Below the pieces are notes generated by a model. The model saw nothing but the letters and a program-made list of their open reading frames with translations, made no database searches and had not been told where the DNA came from. Of a stretch of 60,558 nucleotides of DNA, positions 9,401 through 20,435 are shown in pieces. Within the stretch, counting starts at the first letter, position 1; each line of letters begins with the position of its first letter. Position numbers and translations under genes: made by a program. The stretch lies in NCBI GenBank assembly GCA_046565505.1, contig JBKHYJ010000078.1, positions 1 through 60,558 on the forward strand, written 5' to 3'. Origin of the DNA: JBKHYJ01 sp046565505 (GTDB lineage Bacteria; Acidobacteriota; Blastocatellia; UBA7656).

Positions 9401-9808
9401 GCCCCTGAGAGGGTAAAGCGCGAACGAGTCCACGCAGTTGTCGCGGCGGTCCTGCTGAAGCCCGAACAGTGTTTCGCCCGCGCCGCGCGGGTCGTCGAAT
9501 CCGGCGACGCCCCCGCGGGCGATCATCTGCGCGCTGAAGACGGCGAGCGGTATGCGCGGGTACTCTTCATTCACGTCCGCGCCGCTGGCGGCGGCGAGGT
9601 GCAGGCACATCTGGCGGTTGGTGCAGCTTTCGGCGAGAGGGCAGCGGGCGCAAATGTCGCCGCGCTTGACGACCCATATTTTACAAGTGGGCGCGCCCGT
9701 GTCGGCGACCGCCTGCTCGGCGACCAGCGAGAGTGCGCGAGAGAGATCAGAGCCGCGCCCGACTTCGTCAAAGAGGTGCCTGGTTCTGTTCTGCGTGGAT
9801 GCTTGCAT
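6440..9808 (-). CDS. Hybrid sensor histidine kinase with Cys-rich GAF-like domain, long coiled coil and two receiver domains
   Basis: 1122 residues, no membrane segment. Order: a GAF-like sensor at about residues 15-180 with cysteines C53, C56, C62 and C68 (C-x2-C-x5-C-x5-C); a very long Glu/Leu/Arg coiled coil, about 185-620; HisKA with the H-box SHELRTPMNAI near residue 637; HATPase with the N box NLLSNAIKFT, G1 DTGVGIAESD and G2 GTGLGLTITRR; a first receiver (VIDGDPALL, acceptor Asp within TIDIDL); and a second, canonical receiver (VLVVDDDADA, LDLMLPGMDG). No DNA-binding output is present, so the signal must pass to another protein. The four cysteines could hold a metal or Fe-S cluster, suggesting redox or metal sensing (inference). 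Confidence 0.93.
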   Translation of the reverse strand: MQASTQNRTRHLFDEVGRGSDLSRALSLVAEQAVADTGAPTCKIWVVKRGDICARCPLAESCTNRQMCLHLAAASGADVNEEYPRIPLAVFSAQMIARGGVAGFDDPRGAGETLFGLQQDRRDNCVDSFALYPLRGAAGTVGLIGVFNHRPMRQDELHMLEDLAPAAVAAIRVAELQARCDSLRLRLEKEAADASSVRESSARREAELEDATAQVTHLLAQLTAERESLVRAGEEDARRIEQLEEQNRQLRDRVTALADPERNGALAAAEVASLAEAERRRVEEENAQLKARAAALEQSVGDLRRARESLMSEMAERERDFESLKASLESNRADSDSSRAELEAARESLPKLEARALALVEENAHLREQLAELEGEREKMRLDNAAIIDSVNELERSLRIAEDVRTRLEQARLEFEQRIAELTRELERRRTENGRVLGENEQLVVENERLRGEMAELRGGGNSLLQENARLKAINDELMSARALAEARLAGLEMKSEALGEQLLAARADSQARVEELERKNEALAEVNSQLENEIVHLKSREREFESEAADLRSRAAELERDNDAARQVNAQLEEATDKFESITARLEESVHKLRTRAEAAERARAELEQRNRVLAEQNRRLGLEGQSRARFLANISHELRTPMNAIIGFTSLLSDDPSLQLSARHRGSLERVSRNARDLLELINNVLDLSKIEAGRMDVYAEPADARDLIERAIGVVEPLKENRPVKLNMEIEDGLPSLRTDRTKVQQILINLLSNAIKFTNEGEVKVRAERAGPGRINISVSDTGVGIAESDIAKIFEEFRQVGSGGQGARRGTGLGLTITRRLVELLGGEINVLSRLGEGSVFAVTLPIEIEGRVTAAPESEAPAFDPERTALVIDGDPALLYLTKKYLTEAGYSVVATDDTARGVEIARMARPVIITIDIDLLEDGFGVIEQLSHDGKSGDDSARAIVAISSDESLERGAQERGATAFLRKPFERESLAGLLERVSAPAPARVLVVDDDADALALVVAMVEDAGYEIQTATGGREALDEIARSRPDLIILDLMLPGMDGFEVIHRLSLNAEWRKVPVVLLTARDLSHEERRALDIGTSRIIQKGNFSRDELLAEIGLLVDKKSPRASA

Positions 9809-10081
9809 TAAATCAAACTTTGTGAGGGCGGATTCCGATTCCCTTCTAAGGAGGTCAGGGTGATTCTAATCGTTAAGCAATTGAGCGTCAATTATCTTGT
9901 TCCGCGGGTGGCGAATTAAAATGGCCGCCGCCCCGGCTTGAATAGAGCGCGGCGCGGGGCGCGAATATTATGGCGCCTGCCCGGCGGGGGGGTTCAGGCG
10001 TAGACGTTATTAAGCCCTTTACGGCATGCGCAAATCGAAGTAGATTCTTAATCCACACAAAGGCGGGACAGAATAAAAGCT

Positions 10082-11589
<1,508 letters not shown>

Positions 11590-11593
<4 letters not shown>

Positions 11594-12156
11594 CCAACGC
11601 TATGGCTCACCTGTTGAAATCAGTCTTCCGCCGCCGCCTGCCGGCCGCCGCATGGGTGATCGCGATTTCGCTCGCCCAGGCGGGCTGCCACCCGGCCAAA
11701 CAACAAACGAATCAAGCGGGCGGCGCGACGCAGGCCGACCTGGAAGCGATCAACGAATTGCACACGCGCGACATGCAGGCCTCAAAGACATGGGACGTTG
11801 AGACCCTCGCATCGCTCTGGACTGATGATATAGTCAGCATACCGCAGGACGGGCCGCCGCTGATCGGGAAAGAGGCTAACCGGAATTCGCTCCTGAAGCT
11901 CAAAGACGAGAGCCGCGACATAGACATAGTCGAATACAACCTCGCCTTCAACGAGGTCAAGGTGATAGGCGAGTGGGCCTTCGAGTGGGGGACTTTCTCC
12001 GCGACGATCAAGTCGAAGGATGAAGGCGAGGTGTCACAGTCGAGCGGCAAATTATTCCGCGTGTTGAAGCGCGACGCGGGCGGGTCGTGGAAAGTCGCGC
12101 GCAGTATGTCCAGCAACGATTTCGCCGACGATGGCGGGGGCGACTCTTCCGAGTGA
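11590..12156 (+). CDS. Lipoprotein with SnoaL/DUF4440-like domain
   Basis: 188 residues if the GTG at 11590 is used; an ATG four codons later is equally possible. The N-terminus is a lipoprotein signal ending in LAQAGC. Residues about 45-175 form an NTF2-like cone domain of the SnoaL/DUF4440 type: ADLEAINELHTRDMQASKTWDVETL, then a WTDDIVSIPQDGPPLIGKEA stretch and a terminal WKVARSMSSND strand. Proteins of this type are often ketosteroid-isomerase-like and of unknown substrate. It is translationally coupled to the permease, but no transport role can be derived from sequence. Confidence 0.8.
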
Positions 12157-12229
12157 TTTCTCGGAACGGAAGGGCGTTTCAATCTGCTATTATTGAGTTA
12201 CGCTGAGCCGCGCGGGGCGCGGGTATCAC

Positions 12230-13270
12230 ATGGCTATGGCACGCATCATGACCAGGAGATTATTTAACGTCGCGCTGCTCGCGTGCGCCGCGGCCGTGTC
12301 GTCTCTGGCTGCGGCCGGGGCGGCTCAAGTTCCCGTAAAGCCCGCGCCCACGCCGCCGGCTATATTATCCGACCTGAAGAATACAAACCCTTCGACGCGG
12401 CGCGAGGCGGCCAACCAGCTCGGGGCTTTGCGCGCTCGCGACGCCGTGCGCGCGCTCGTCGCGACGCTGCCGGACAAGGACGCGACCGTGCGCGAGGCCG
12501 CCGCGTTCGCGCTCGGGCAGATCGCCGCCCCGGCCGCGACCGACGCGCTCTTACGCGCGCTGTCGGACAAGGACGCGGAGGCGCGAGCGAGCGCGGCTTT
12601 CGCGCTCGGCATGATAGGCGACCGCAAGGCGCTCCCCGCGCTTTCAAAGGCGCTCGACGATTCGGACGCGGCCGTGCGCTCGTCGGCAATCGTCGCGCTC
12701 GGGTTGATGCAGGACGAGCAGGGGGTTGACGAGATAGTTGAGATGCTGGGCGACTCTTCGTTCGACGCGCGCTATGACGCGGCGTGGGCGTTAGGGCAGA
12801 TAGGCGAGCCGGACGCGGACGGCCCGCTGCGTGCCTCGCTCGCGGAGCTTGACGCGCTCCGCATCCCCGAAGGCCCGCGCGAAGCGTTCCGTCAAGCGAT
12901 ACAGTACTCGTTAGAGAATTTGAGGACTGAAGACAAGGCGTCTTCCGCCGCGACGACCCGGCCGCGCCGCGCCACGGGCGTCATCGAAGAATCGAAGCGC
13001 TATTCGGACGCGACCCGCCCCGCGCGCGTCCGAAAGCAGGTGGCAGCGGCGATCACGGAGAGGGCCGCGCGGGCAAGGGTCGGCGGGGCGGTCGGGCTTC
13101 GAGTCCTCGTAGCCGCCGACGGCCGCCCTGCGCGAGCTTACGTTACACGCCGGCTCGGATACGGGCTAGACCAGCGCGCGGTCGAAACGATCTTACAATA
13201 CCGGTTCGACCCGGCGCTTCAGGCGGGACTGCCCCAGACGAGTTGGATCGACATGGAAGTGAAATTCTAA
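12230..13270 (+). CDS. Secreted HEAT-repeat protein with C-terminal TonB-like domain
   Basis: 346 residues. After a signal peptide (about 1-32), residues 40-215 hold five or so HEAT/PBS-lyase-type repeats with the phrase AVRxxAAxALGxIGD recurring (VREAAAFALGQIA, ARASAAFALGMIGD, VRSSAIVALGLMQD, ARYDAAWALGQIGE). A linker follows, then residues about 270-346 match the TonB C-terminal fold (VGLRVLVAADGRPARAYV, AVETILQYRFDPAL, ending in a MEVKF strand). Such proteins usually scaffold partners in the periplasm; no TonB transport partner is encoded nearby. The joining of HEAT and TonB-C modules is the unusual point. Confidence 0.85.
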   Translation: MAMARIMTRRLFNVALLACAAAVSSLAAAGAAQVPVKPAPTPPAILSDLKNTNPSTRREAANQLGALRARDAVRALVATLPDKDATVREAAAFALGQIAAPAATDALLRALSDKDAEARASAAFALGMIGDRKALPALSKALDDSDAAVRSSAIVALGLMQDEQGVDEIVEMLGDSSFDARYDAAWALGQIGEPDADGPLRASLAELDALRIPEGPREAFRQAIQYSLENLRTEDKASSAATTRPRRATGVIEESKRYSDATRPARVRKQVAAAITERAARARVGGAVGLRVLVAADGRPARAYVTRRLGYGLDQRAVETILQYRFDPALQAGLPQTSWIDMEVKF

Positions 13271-13400
13271 TCGGGGGTCAAGCGGCGGGCGGGAAAAAGG
13301 CAGGAGGCGGGCGGCGGCGCTGTCTGTTCGGCCTGCCGGTTTCCGTAACCTGCCCGCGGTCGCCCGCAACGCGGCACGGGACCCCAGGCGAGGAGTTGTT

Positions 13401-14270
<870 letters not shown>

Positions 14271-14364
14271 GCGCGCGGCGCTGAATGCGGAGGGCCGGCG
14301 ATCTTTGTTCGCCCCTTCACTCCGTCATTCAGTGCCGCGCGCGTCGTTTCTTGTGGGGACGCTT

Positions 14365-15363
14365 ATGCTCGAATTTGGAATCACCTTCAAGCCCGACATG
14401 CCGCACACGCGCATAGTCGCGCTCGCCCGGCAGGCGGAGGGCGCGGGCTTCGTCTACAGTTGGATATTCGACTCACACGTTTTGTGGCAGGAGCCTTACC
14501 CGCTGCTGACGCTCATCGCTTCCAACACGGAGCGTATGCGAATGGGGACATGCGTAACTAACCCGGCGGTGCGCGACGCGACCGTGACTGCGAGCCTGCT
14601 CGCGACGCTCAACCGAATCTCGCATGGTCGCATGGACCTCGGCATAGGCCGGGGCGACAGCTCGCGGCGCGTGATGGGGAAAAAGCCGACGACGCTAGAG
14701 CGGCTCGAAGAGACGGTGAGGGCGGTGCGCGACCTCTGCTCGGGGAAGGCCATCGAATACGATGGGCGCGAGATTCAAATGACCTGGGCGAACGCCGGCG
14801 TCCCCCCTGTGTGGGTCGCCGGCTATGGCCCGAAGGCGCTGCGGTCGGCCGGGCGAGTGGGCGACGGCGTGATACTGCAATTCGCCGACCCGCACCTCAT
14901 CAAGTGGTGCTTACAGTTCGTGCGCGAAGGGGCGGAAGAGGCCGGGCGCGACTTCTCGAAGATCCGCGTGATGAGCGCCGCCCCCGTGTGGGTTTCAGAC
15001 GACCTGGCTAAGGCGCGCGCCCGCGTCCGGTGGTTCCCCGCCCTGGTCTCGAACCACGTAGTCGATCTCGTGTCGCGCTACAAGCCCGAGGAGTTGCCCG
15101 AGGAGTTAACGTCGTTTATTCGCGACCGCAAAGGCTACAACTACCTGCACCATGCGGAGGTCGGAAGCTCTAACGCCGAGTTCGTGAGCGACGAGATAGT
15201 TGACCGCTTCGCCATCGTAGGCCCGGCCGGCGAGCACGTCCGCAAGCTCGGAGAGCTTGCCCGCGCGGGCGTCACGCAGTTCAACATCTATCTGATGAGC
15301 GGCGACGAGGAAGAGACTGTCGAAGTGTATGGGCGCGAGGTCTTGCCTCTGCTCAATAAGTGA
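14365..15363 (+). CDS. LLM-class (luciferase-like) oxidoreductase, TIGR03842/CPS_4043-like
   Basis: 332 residues from the ATG at 14365, which has a TGGGGA Shine-Dalgarno and gives the expected N-terminus MLEFGITFKPDM; an in-frame ATG 60 nt upstream is unlikely. The TIM-barrel LLM signatures are visible: the SWIFDSHVLWQE strand-helix, GTCVTNPAVRDATVTASLLATL, GRMDLGIGRGDSSRR and PVWVAGYGPKALR. Known relatives are annotated as F420-dependent and lie next to dihydropyrimidinase genes, which fits the ureidopropionase-like gene 94 nt upstream. Whether the cofactor here is F420 or flavin is not shown by sequence alone. Confidence 0.85.
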   Translation: MLEFGITFKPDMPHTRIVALARQAEGAGFVYSWIFDSHVLWQEPYPLLTLIASNTERMRMGTCVTNPAVRDATVTASLLATLNRISHGRMDLGIGRGDSSRRVMGKKPTTLERLEETVRAVRDLCSGKAIEYDGREIQMTWANAGVPPVWVAGYGPKALRSAGRVGDGVILQFADPHLIKWCLQFVREGAEEAGRDFSKIRVMSAAPVWVSDDLAKARARVRWFPALVSNHVVDLVSRYKPEELPEELTSFIRDRKGYNYLHHAEVGSSNAEFVSDEIVDRFAIVGPAGEHVRKLGELARAGVTQFNIYLMSGDEEETVEVYGREVLPLLNK

Positions 15364-15486
15364 AGGGCCTGACGTGACCGGGGCGGCGGGGAGATGCCAA
15401 CTGCCCGGCCGCCTCGAAGATTGCCCGCCGCACGGCGACTTAATCAGCCGGGGCCTTAACCAAAAACTGCTCGGAGAGTAAGGCCA

Positions 15487-16086
15487 TCAGCCGGCCTTCC
15501 GCCACTTGCCTTGCTTCTCTTCTTCAGGCGTGACGGTCGCGAGGTAGGTCTCCTGCTTGAAGGGCTGGAAGCCGCGCCTCAAATAGTTAGGGAGGGCCGC
15601 CGGGTCGTCCAGAGTGCATGTGTGAAGCCACACGCGATTCGCGCCCTCCGCCCAGGCGCGCTCGACGGCGACGCTCAGCAAGTGCTTACCCAGTCCGCGG
15701 CCGAGGAATTCTTGAATCAGCCCGAAGTACGCGATCTCGGTCGAGCCATCCTCATGGCGCTCAAGCTCGAAGTACCCCGCGGGCGCGTCCGAGTAATACA
15801 TCACCCACAAAGTGATTTCCGGCCTGGCGAGGTGCGCGCGCGTCTCGTCGCCCGTCCAGACGAGCCGGTCAACCCAATGATACAGCCGCCCGACTTCGCT
15901 ATAGAGGTAGCGGTAAAACGACGCGGGGCACTCGCGGACAGGTACGATGCGGAGATTCCCATCATCGACCCGCGCCGGCTTCAGATCGTCAGGCCGGGCG
16001 AGTTGGAGATAAGTGCGAGTGACTTCGACGCTCTTGCCGTGTTCATCCATTGGCGGTTGAAAGTGAGCCGTGGCGGCGGGATTCAT
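15487..16086 (-). CDS. GNAT family N-acetyltransferase
   Basis: 199 residues. The GNAT acyl-CoA-binding region is recognisable at about residues 130-150 (LIQEFLGRGLGKHLLSVAVERA, i.e. the Q/R-x-x-G-x-G/A type motif), preceded by a WVMYYSDAPAGYFEL beta strand pair and followed by LHTCTLDDPAALPNYLRRGFQPF, the usual C-terminal core. The substrate is unknown. A second in-frame ATG at 16050 is also a possible start; neither has a strong Shine-Dalgarno. It stands alone on the minus strand, convergent with the LLM gene. Confidence 0.87.
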   Translation of the reverse strand: MNPAATAHFQPPMDEHGKSVEVTRTYLQLARPDDLKPARVDDGNLRIVPVRECPASFYRYLYSEVGRLYHWVDRLVWTGDETRAHLARPEITLWVMYYSDAPAGYFELERHEDGSTEIAYFGLIQEFLGRGLGKHLLSVAVERAWAEGANRVWLHTCTLDDPAALPNYLRRGFQPFKQETYLATVTPEEEKQGKWRKAG

Positions 16087-16224
16087 GCGCGCCCGCCGGC
16101 ACTGTTTTGATTAGCGCGAATTTCAAATCGAGACGGTCGCCGCATACAAGCCGCGGCGTTAACCCTGTGGCCGGCAGGGCGTGCCGCGCGACTCGGCCGG
16201 CGAGCCCGGCCCGTGATATGCCAT

Positions 16225-16986
16225 TCACTGCCCGGCCGTCGCGGCCTGCTCGCGCCCGGCGAACAGGTCCTGGTCGCTGTGACGGAGCTTGGCTACCAGG
16301 TCATCCCAGATCAGATTGAGCGGCGACAGGCCTGCCATGATCGTGTTCAACTCGCGCTTGGTGGCAAGCGCGACCTGAGGCGCTATCGGGCGAGGCGTGA
16401 CCCCCGTGGCCCGCGAGGCGGCCGCGACCGACAGGTGGCGCTGGACCATGCGGTCCAGGCCCATCATCAATATGATGGCCTGCCTTATGTCTGCGCCTTT
16501 AGTGATGGCCCCGTGGTTGGGAAGGATGAGCGCGTGGTGGTCGCGGAGCGCCTCGCCGAAGGGCCGCACGCGGTCTTCGCTAGACGCCAGCCCGCCGTAG
16601 TCCTCTTCGACCAGCGCGACCTCCCCCGCTAGAAAACAGCTCTCCTGGTCGTAGGCTTCCGGCAGGATGCGCAGCGAGCTGAAAGTGACGACGGCGGGCG
16701 GGTGCGTGTGCGCTATGGCGACGACCTCCGGGTTCATCCTGTGAAGCACGCCATGCAGGCGAATCGTGTCGTTGACGTACCCTCTGCCATCGAGGATGTT
16801 CCCGTCCAGGTCGAGCGTCAGCACGTCCTCAGGTTTGACGGTCGCGAACGAAGGGCCGAAGCGGTTGGCGATCATCATGTTTTGATCGACCATTATGCTA
16901 AGGTGGCCCGCGATGCCCGCGCTAAGGCCGGCGCGGTGCAGCGCGCGCGCGCCGCAGCACAGGTCGAATTTCAAATCGTCATACAT
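16225..16986 (-). CDS. Class II aldolase/adducin family protein
   Basis: 253 residues from the ATG at 16986, chosen because GAGGTG precedes it and the alternative upstream start adds 22 residues with no family similarity. The fold's metal ligands appear as the HTH pair in AIAHTHPPAVV and the third His in LPNHGAITKG. The N-terminal GARALHRAGLSAGIAGHLSIMV matches the glycine-rich phosphate/substrate loop. Members are sugar-phosphate aldolases, epimerases or decarboxylases acting on small hydroxy-carbonyl compounds; the substrate here is not identifiable. It lies downstream of the TPR gene but not obviously in one operon. Confidence 0.88.
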   Translation of the reverse strand: MYDDLKFDLCCGARALHRAGLSAGIAGHLSIMVDQNMMIANRFGPSFATVKPEDVLTLDLDGNILDGRGYVNDTIRLHGVLHRMNPEVVAIAHTHPPAVVTFSSLRILPEAYDQESCFLAGEVALVEEDYGGLASSEDRVRPFGEALRDHHALILPNHGAITKGADIRQAIILMMGLDRMVQRHLSVAAASRATGVTPRPIAPQVALATKRELNTIMAGLSPLNLIWDDLVAKLRHSDQDLFAGREQAATAGQ

Positions 16987-17155
16987 TGCATTTGCACCTC
17001 GAATAATTTTGTTGGGTGATCGGATGTTATCGCTTTGCCGGACGGAGGGCAACCTGTTTGAAGGCTAATCCCGAAGGGTCGGCGACTCTCATACGCCGGC
17101 GGCCGTTACGCAGGTGCCGGCCTGCTCAGGAATCCCGCCGCGCGGCGGGCCGCCA

Positions 17156-18127
17156 TCACAGCTTGTTGGCCTCCGCAAGGTAGCGTTCCGCCTCAGACTT
17201 CATGAAGGGGCCGAAATTCGGCTTGCCGGCCCTCACCTGCGCGAGCACCTGCCTGGCAGTCTGCGTAAGTTTCGCGCGGTCCTTCAGGCCGAAATAGGCT
17301 CGCAAAAGGTAGCGCGCGAAGGTTTGGTTGTCGGGGTACTTCGCCTGAAGCTCGCGCGCTATGGCGAGCGCCTGGTCGGGCCGGCCCTCCGTGAAAGTGT
17401 AAATCTCAAGAAGCGCGAGCTTCGCGTCAACGCTCGTCAGCGGCCCCGTGTCCGCGGCCCTCTTCAGGTAATCCAGGCCCCGCTCGCGGTCGCCCGCGGG
17501 CAAAGACTTTGCCCCGAGCATGCTTGTTGCCAGCCGGCCCATTGGCGAATCCGTCAACAGGCCGACTCGATACAGTATGCTGCCCGCCGCGTAATAGCCG
17601 TCCGAATAGTCCGGGTCGAGTTTGATGAGCGCGTCCAGGCTGTCCTGCGCGGCGCGCGCGAAGCGGGCCGCGGGGATTGCGTGATTCTGATATAAGCTCA
17701 GCCGCGAGCGGATGGCGTAAGCCGATCCTAAATAGTAAAGCGCCTCGGCCTCTTCTTCCTTCGATTTGCCGGCGCGCGCTTTCGCGGCTTCAGCCTTCTT
17801 AATCGCCGACAGCAGCAGGGCCTCGACCTCCGCGTCGAACGCGCGGCTGCCCGCGTCGAGCTTCGGCGCATCGACGTAGGACTTCCAGACGAGCGCGACC
17901 GCTTGATAGAAGTCACCGGCCGGGCTGTCGGCGTATGTGCGCGCAACCGCGCCGAGTCGCGCGGAGGCGGCGGGGTAGTCGCCTTGAGAGATTAATTCGC
18001 GCGCGGAGGTGATCTCTTTGCGCGGGGCGCGGTCGCCGCCGCGCCCCTGCGCGGGCGCGAGGTTCAACGACAGCGCGAATGAAACCAGGGCATTCAAATA
18101 TAGAAAAGGTAATCGCGTCCTCATCAT
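17156..18127 (-). CDS. Secreted TPR-containing protein
   Basis: 323 residues with a signal peptide (about 1-27, ending APAQG). The rest is alpha-helical with tetratricopeptide-like pairs: SARELISQGDYPAASARLGAV, EALYYLGSAYAIRSRLSLYQN, SDGYYAAGSILYRVG, AKLALLEIYTFTEGRPDQALA and a last pair around FARYLLRAYFGLKDRAKL. A GGAAGG Shine-Dalgarno precedes two adjacent ATGs. TPR proteins of this kind act as periplasmic adaptors. It is divergent from the LolA-like gene at 18264, and the 136-nt gap could hold promoters for both. Confidence 0.82.
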   Translation of the reverse strand: MMRTRLPFLYLNALVSFALSLNLAPAQGRGGDRAPRKEITSARELISQGDYPAASARLGAVARTYADSPAGDFYQAVALVWKSYVDAPKLDAGSRAFDAEVEALLLSAIKKAEAAKARAGKSKEEEAEALYYLGSAYAIRSRLSLYQNHAIPAARFARAAQDSLDALIKLDPDYSDGYYAAGSILYRVGLLTDSPMGRLATSMLGAKSLPAGDRERGLDYLKRAADTGPLTSVDAKLALLEIYTFTEGRPDQALAIARELQAKYPDNQTFARYLLRAYFGLKDRAKLTQTARQVLAQVRAGKPNFGPFMKSEAERYLAEANKL

Positions 18128-18263
18128 CCATTCCCTTCCGCCCGCGGGTCTTTCGGCAGGCTGAATGTGCGGCTACAATTAGACCGTCGGTAAGCGGTAT
18201 TCTACTTTCAAGCCGCGCGCAGCGCCAAGGCGCGCCGCCGCCCGCGTCTCTATCGAGGTACTA

Positions 18264-19793
18264 ATGAAAAGACTTTTATTTCTCGCCTTATTCAGCGCAA
18301 TCAGTCTCGTCGCCGAATCGCCGGCCGCCGATAATCCGGCGAACAAAATCATAGACCGCTACAGGAAGGCCTCGGGAGGCAACGCGGCCAGGCGCGTCAA
18401 AAGTACACTGATGACCGGCACGGTCACCGCCGCGGGCGCGCGGGATGGGGCCGGCCGGTTTTCTTACCAAACGTCTGCGCCCGAAAGTATGCGGGTAGAG
18501 GTGGAAGCGAATGGGTCGAAGGCGGCCGAATGCTACAACGGGAAGTCCGCGTGGCGCATGGATGGGCGGGGCCTCAGAACACTGCTCGGGGACGAGGCCA
18601 AGCGCCTGCGCCTCGAAGCCCTGCTGGCAAACGGCAGGCTGGCGGACCTTCAGCGCAACCGCATCACGCCGCGGCTCGCGGGCAAAACTATCATCGAGGG
18701 CCGCGAAGCCAACGCCATCGAATTCATCAAAGACGACGCCCGGGCCACGCTCTTCTTCGACGCCACGAGCAACCTTATTGTGAAGCAGGAGCGCGAGACG
18801 GCGGCCGGCCCTGAAGAGATTTTCTTCGGCGATTACAAAATGGTTGACGGCGTGATGGAGCCTTTCTCCATCAAGATAAAAAGTGGCGAGGGCGAGAGGC
18901 TCGTCACCGTGGACAGGGTGGAGCATAACCGCCCGCCTGACGACGCCGCCTTCCGTTACCCGCAGGCGGAAGCCGCGCCGCTCCCCGACCTCGAACCCAT
19001 GTTGAAGGCCGTCATAGCCAACCAGGAGCAGGTCGAACAGATGCGAGAGCGGTACACGTTTCGCCAGACCGAGGTCGAGCGAAAGCAGGATAAAGACGGC
19101 CGCATGAGAGATGGCGACGTGAGAGTGTACGAAGTGACGCCGGTGGGCGGCAGGTTCGTCCGCCGGTTGACGGGCGTCAACGGGAAAGCATTGTCGGCGG
19201 CCGAGCAGGAGAAAGAAGACCGCCGCGTCCAGAAAGAAGTTGAAGAGCTGATAAAGAGGCGCGAGAAGATGGCCGAAAAGAAGGAGCGCGCCCGCTCTCG
19301 TGGCGAAGACGAAGACGACGATGACAGCCTCACCATTCTGGATTTCCTGCGGATCAGCGAAATCACGTCCGTACGCCGCGAGACGTTCCGCGGGCATGAG
19401 GTGATCGCCTTCGACTTCGAGCCGCGCAAATCATTCAAGCCGAGAAACAGGAGCGAGAGCCTTGCCAGCAAGCTCGCCGGGACCATGTGGGTGGACGAGG
19501 CGGCGAAACAGATTGCGCGGCTCGAAGCGCGGCTGACCAACTCGTTCAAGATAGGCGGCGGGCTGCTGGCCTCCATATCACCTTCGTCCGCGGTCATCTT
19601 CGAGCAGGAGAAGGTGGGCGGCGAGGTGTGGCTGCCGTCTTATGGCGAGATCAACCTTTCGGCCCGCGTGATGCTTTTCTCAAAGCTCAATCGCAATTAC
19701 GTGCGCCGCAACAGCGACTATAAGAAGTACCGCATAGATTCCGGGTACGATTTAAGCAAGCCGGAAAAGAGCGGGAAGCCCGACCCCGATTAA
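18264..19793 (+). CDS. Secreted protein with outer-membrane lipoprotein-sorting (LolA/LppX)-like N-terminal domain
   Basis: 509 residues, signal peptide 1-22, GAGGT Shine-Dalgarno 5 nt before ATG. Residues about 28-230 look like a LolA/LppX-type half-barrel: KIIDRYRKASGG at the start, then repeated beta strands and a VDGVMEPFSIKIKSGE close. Residues 240-509 form a second, related lipid-binding-like half with a charged coiled-coil insert (roughly 315-355, including an EDEDDDD run) and the strand-rich close of LARSxIAR-type repeats. Such proteins bind lipids or lipoproteins between membranes. Only the N-terminal assignment is reasonably firm. Confidence 0.7.
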   Translation: MKRLLFLALFSAISLVAESPAADNPANKIIDRYRKASGGNAARRVKSTLMTGTVTAAGARDGAGRFSYQTSAPESMRVEVEANGSKAAECYNGKSAWRMDGRGLRTLLGDEAKRLRLEALLANGRLADLQRNRITPRLAGKTIIEGREANAIEFIKDDARATLFFDATSNLIVKQERETAAGPEEIFFGDYKMVDGVMEPFSIKIKSGEGERLVTVDRVEHNRPPDDAAFRYPQAEAAPLPDLEPMLKAVIANQEQVEQMRERYTFRQTEVERKQDKDGRMRDGDVRVYEVTPVGGRFVRRLTGVNGKALSAAEQEKEDRRVQKEVEELIKRREKMAEKKERARSRGEDEDDDDSLTILDFLRISEITSVRRETFRGHEVIAFDFEPRKSFKPRNRSESLASKLAGTMWVDEAAKQIARLEARLTNSFKIGGGLLASISPSSAVIFEQEKVGGEVWLPSYGEINLSARVMLFSKLNRNYVRRNSDYKKYRIDSGYDLSKPEKSGKPDPD

Positions 19794-19967
19794 TTACCCG
19801 CGGGCGGGCACCGGGCACTTACGATACCAAGAGATGAAATGATGGCGAATAGCAGCGGCCCTGAGGTCTGCGCTGTGTAGTTTGGGGTAGTCATCTTCGG
19901 CCATATCTCCGAAGGCGCTGCGCTGGACAATGGCGCGAACGGGCTGCTAAAATCAGCGGCTTTGACA

Positions 19968-20432
19968 ATGGGCGATAAAGGCGACCGAGAACTTCCGCCT
20001 CCGGATGGCTTAGCTTCGAGTGAGGCGGAAGAACTCCCGTTCACGGAACCGGCGGCGGTCGAGCGCCGCGTCTGGCGGAATATTTTCATCGTCATATTTC
20101 TCGCCACAATCGCATCAGCCGCCCTGGCCGATTCGGGCTTCATGCTGGGCGTCGCTTTGGGCGGGGCGCTCGCGTTGCTAAACTATAAGTGGCTGCACTC
20201 TTCGCTGCGCGGCATACTGGCCGTGGGGTCGGCGAAGGCGCCGCCGGGCACGGCCATGAGGTTCGTCACGCGGTGGCTGGTTATCGCGGCAGTGGCCTGG
20301 GCCGCTCATCAGACAGGTTACTTTGAAGCGGTCGGGATACTGGCGGGGTTGTTCGCGCCCGCGGTCGCCGTGATGGTCGAGGCCGCTTACGTGACGTTTA
20401 AAACTCTCGCTCACCACAACGGAGAACGATAA
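19968..20432 (+). CDS. atpI: ATP synthase subunit I (AtpI-like)
   Basis: 154 residues from the ATG at 19968; an in-frame TTG lies two codons upstream. About four hydrophobic segments follow a polar, acidic N-terminus (residues 1-40). Position is the main support: it sits 3 nt before atpB, and AtpI proteins precede atpB in many bacteria and assist c-ring assembly and Mg2+ uptake. The LGGALALLNYKWL segment is typical of the family. A separate AtpZ-like gene is found 29 kb away beside the complex I cluster. Confidence 0.8.
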   Translation: MGDKGDRELPPPDGLASSEAEELPFTEPAAVERRVWRNIFIVIFLATIASAALADSGFMLGVALGGALALLNYKWLHSSLRGILAVGSAKAPPGTAMRFVTRWLVIAAVAWAAHQTGYFEAVGILAGLFAPAVAVMVEAAYVTFKTLAHHNGER

Positions 20433-20435
20433 CAA

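Noticed and set aside
18288..19397. Minus-strand frame of 369 codons opposite the LolA-like gene
   Set aside because: No domain, no signal, shadow of a real gene.
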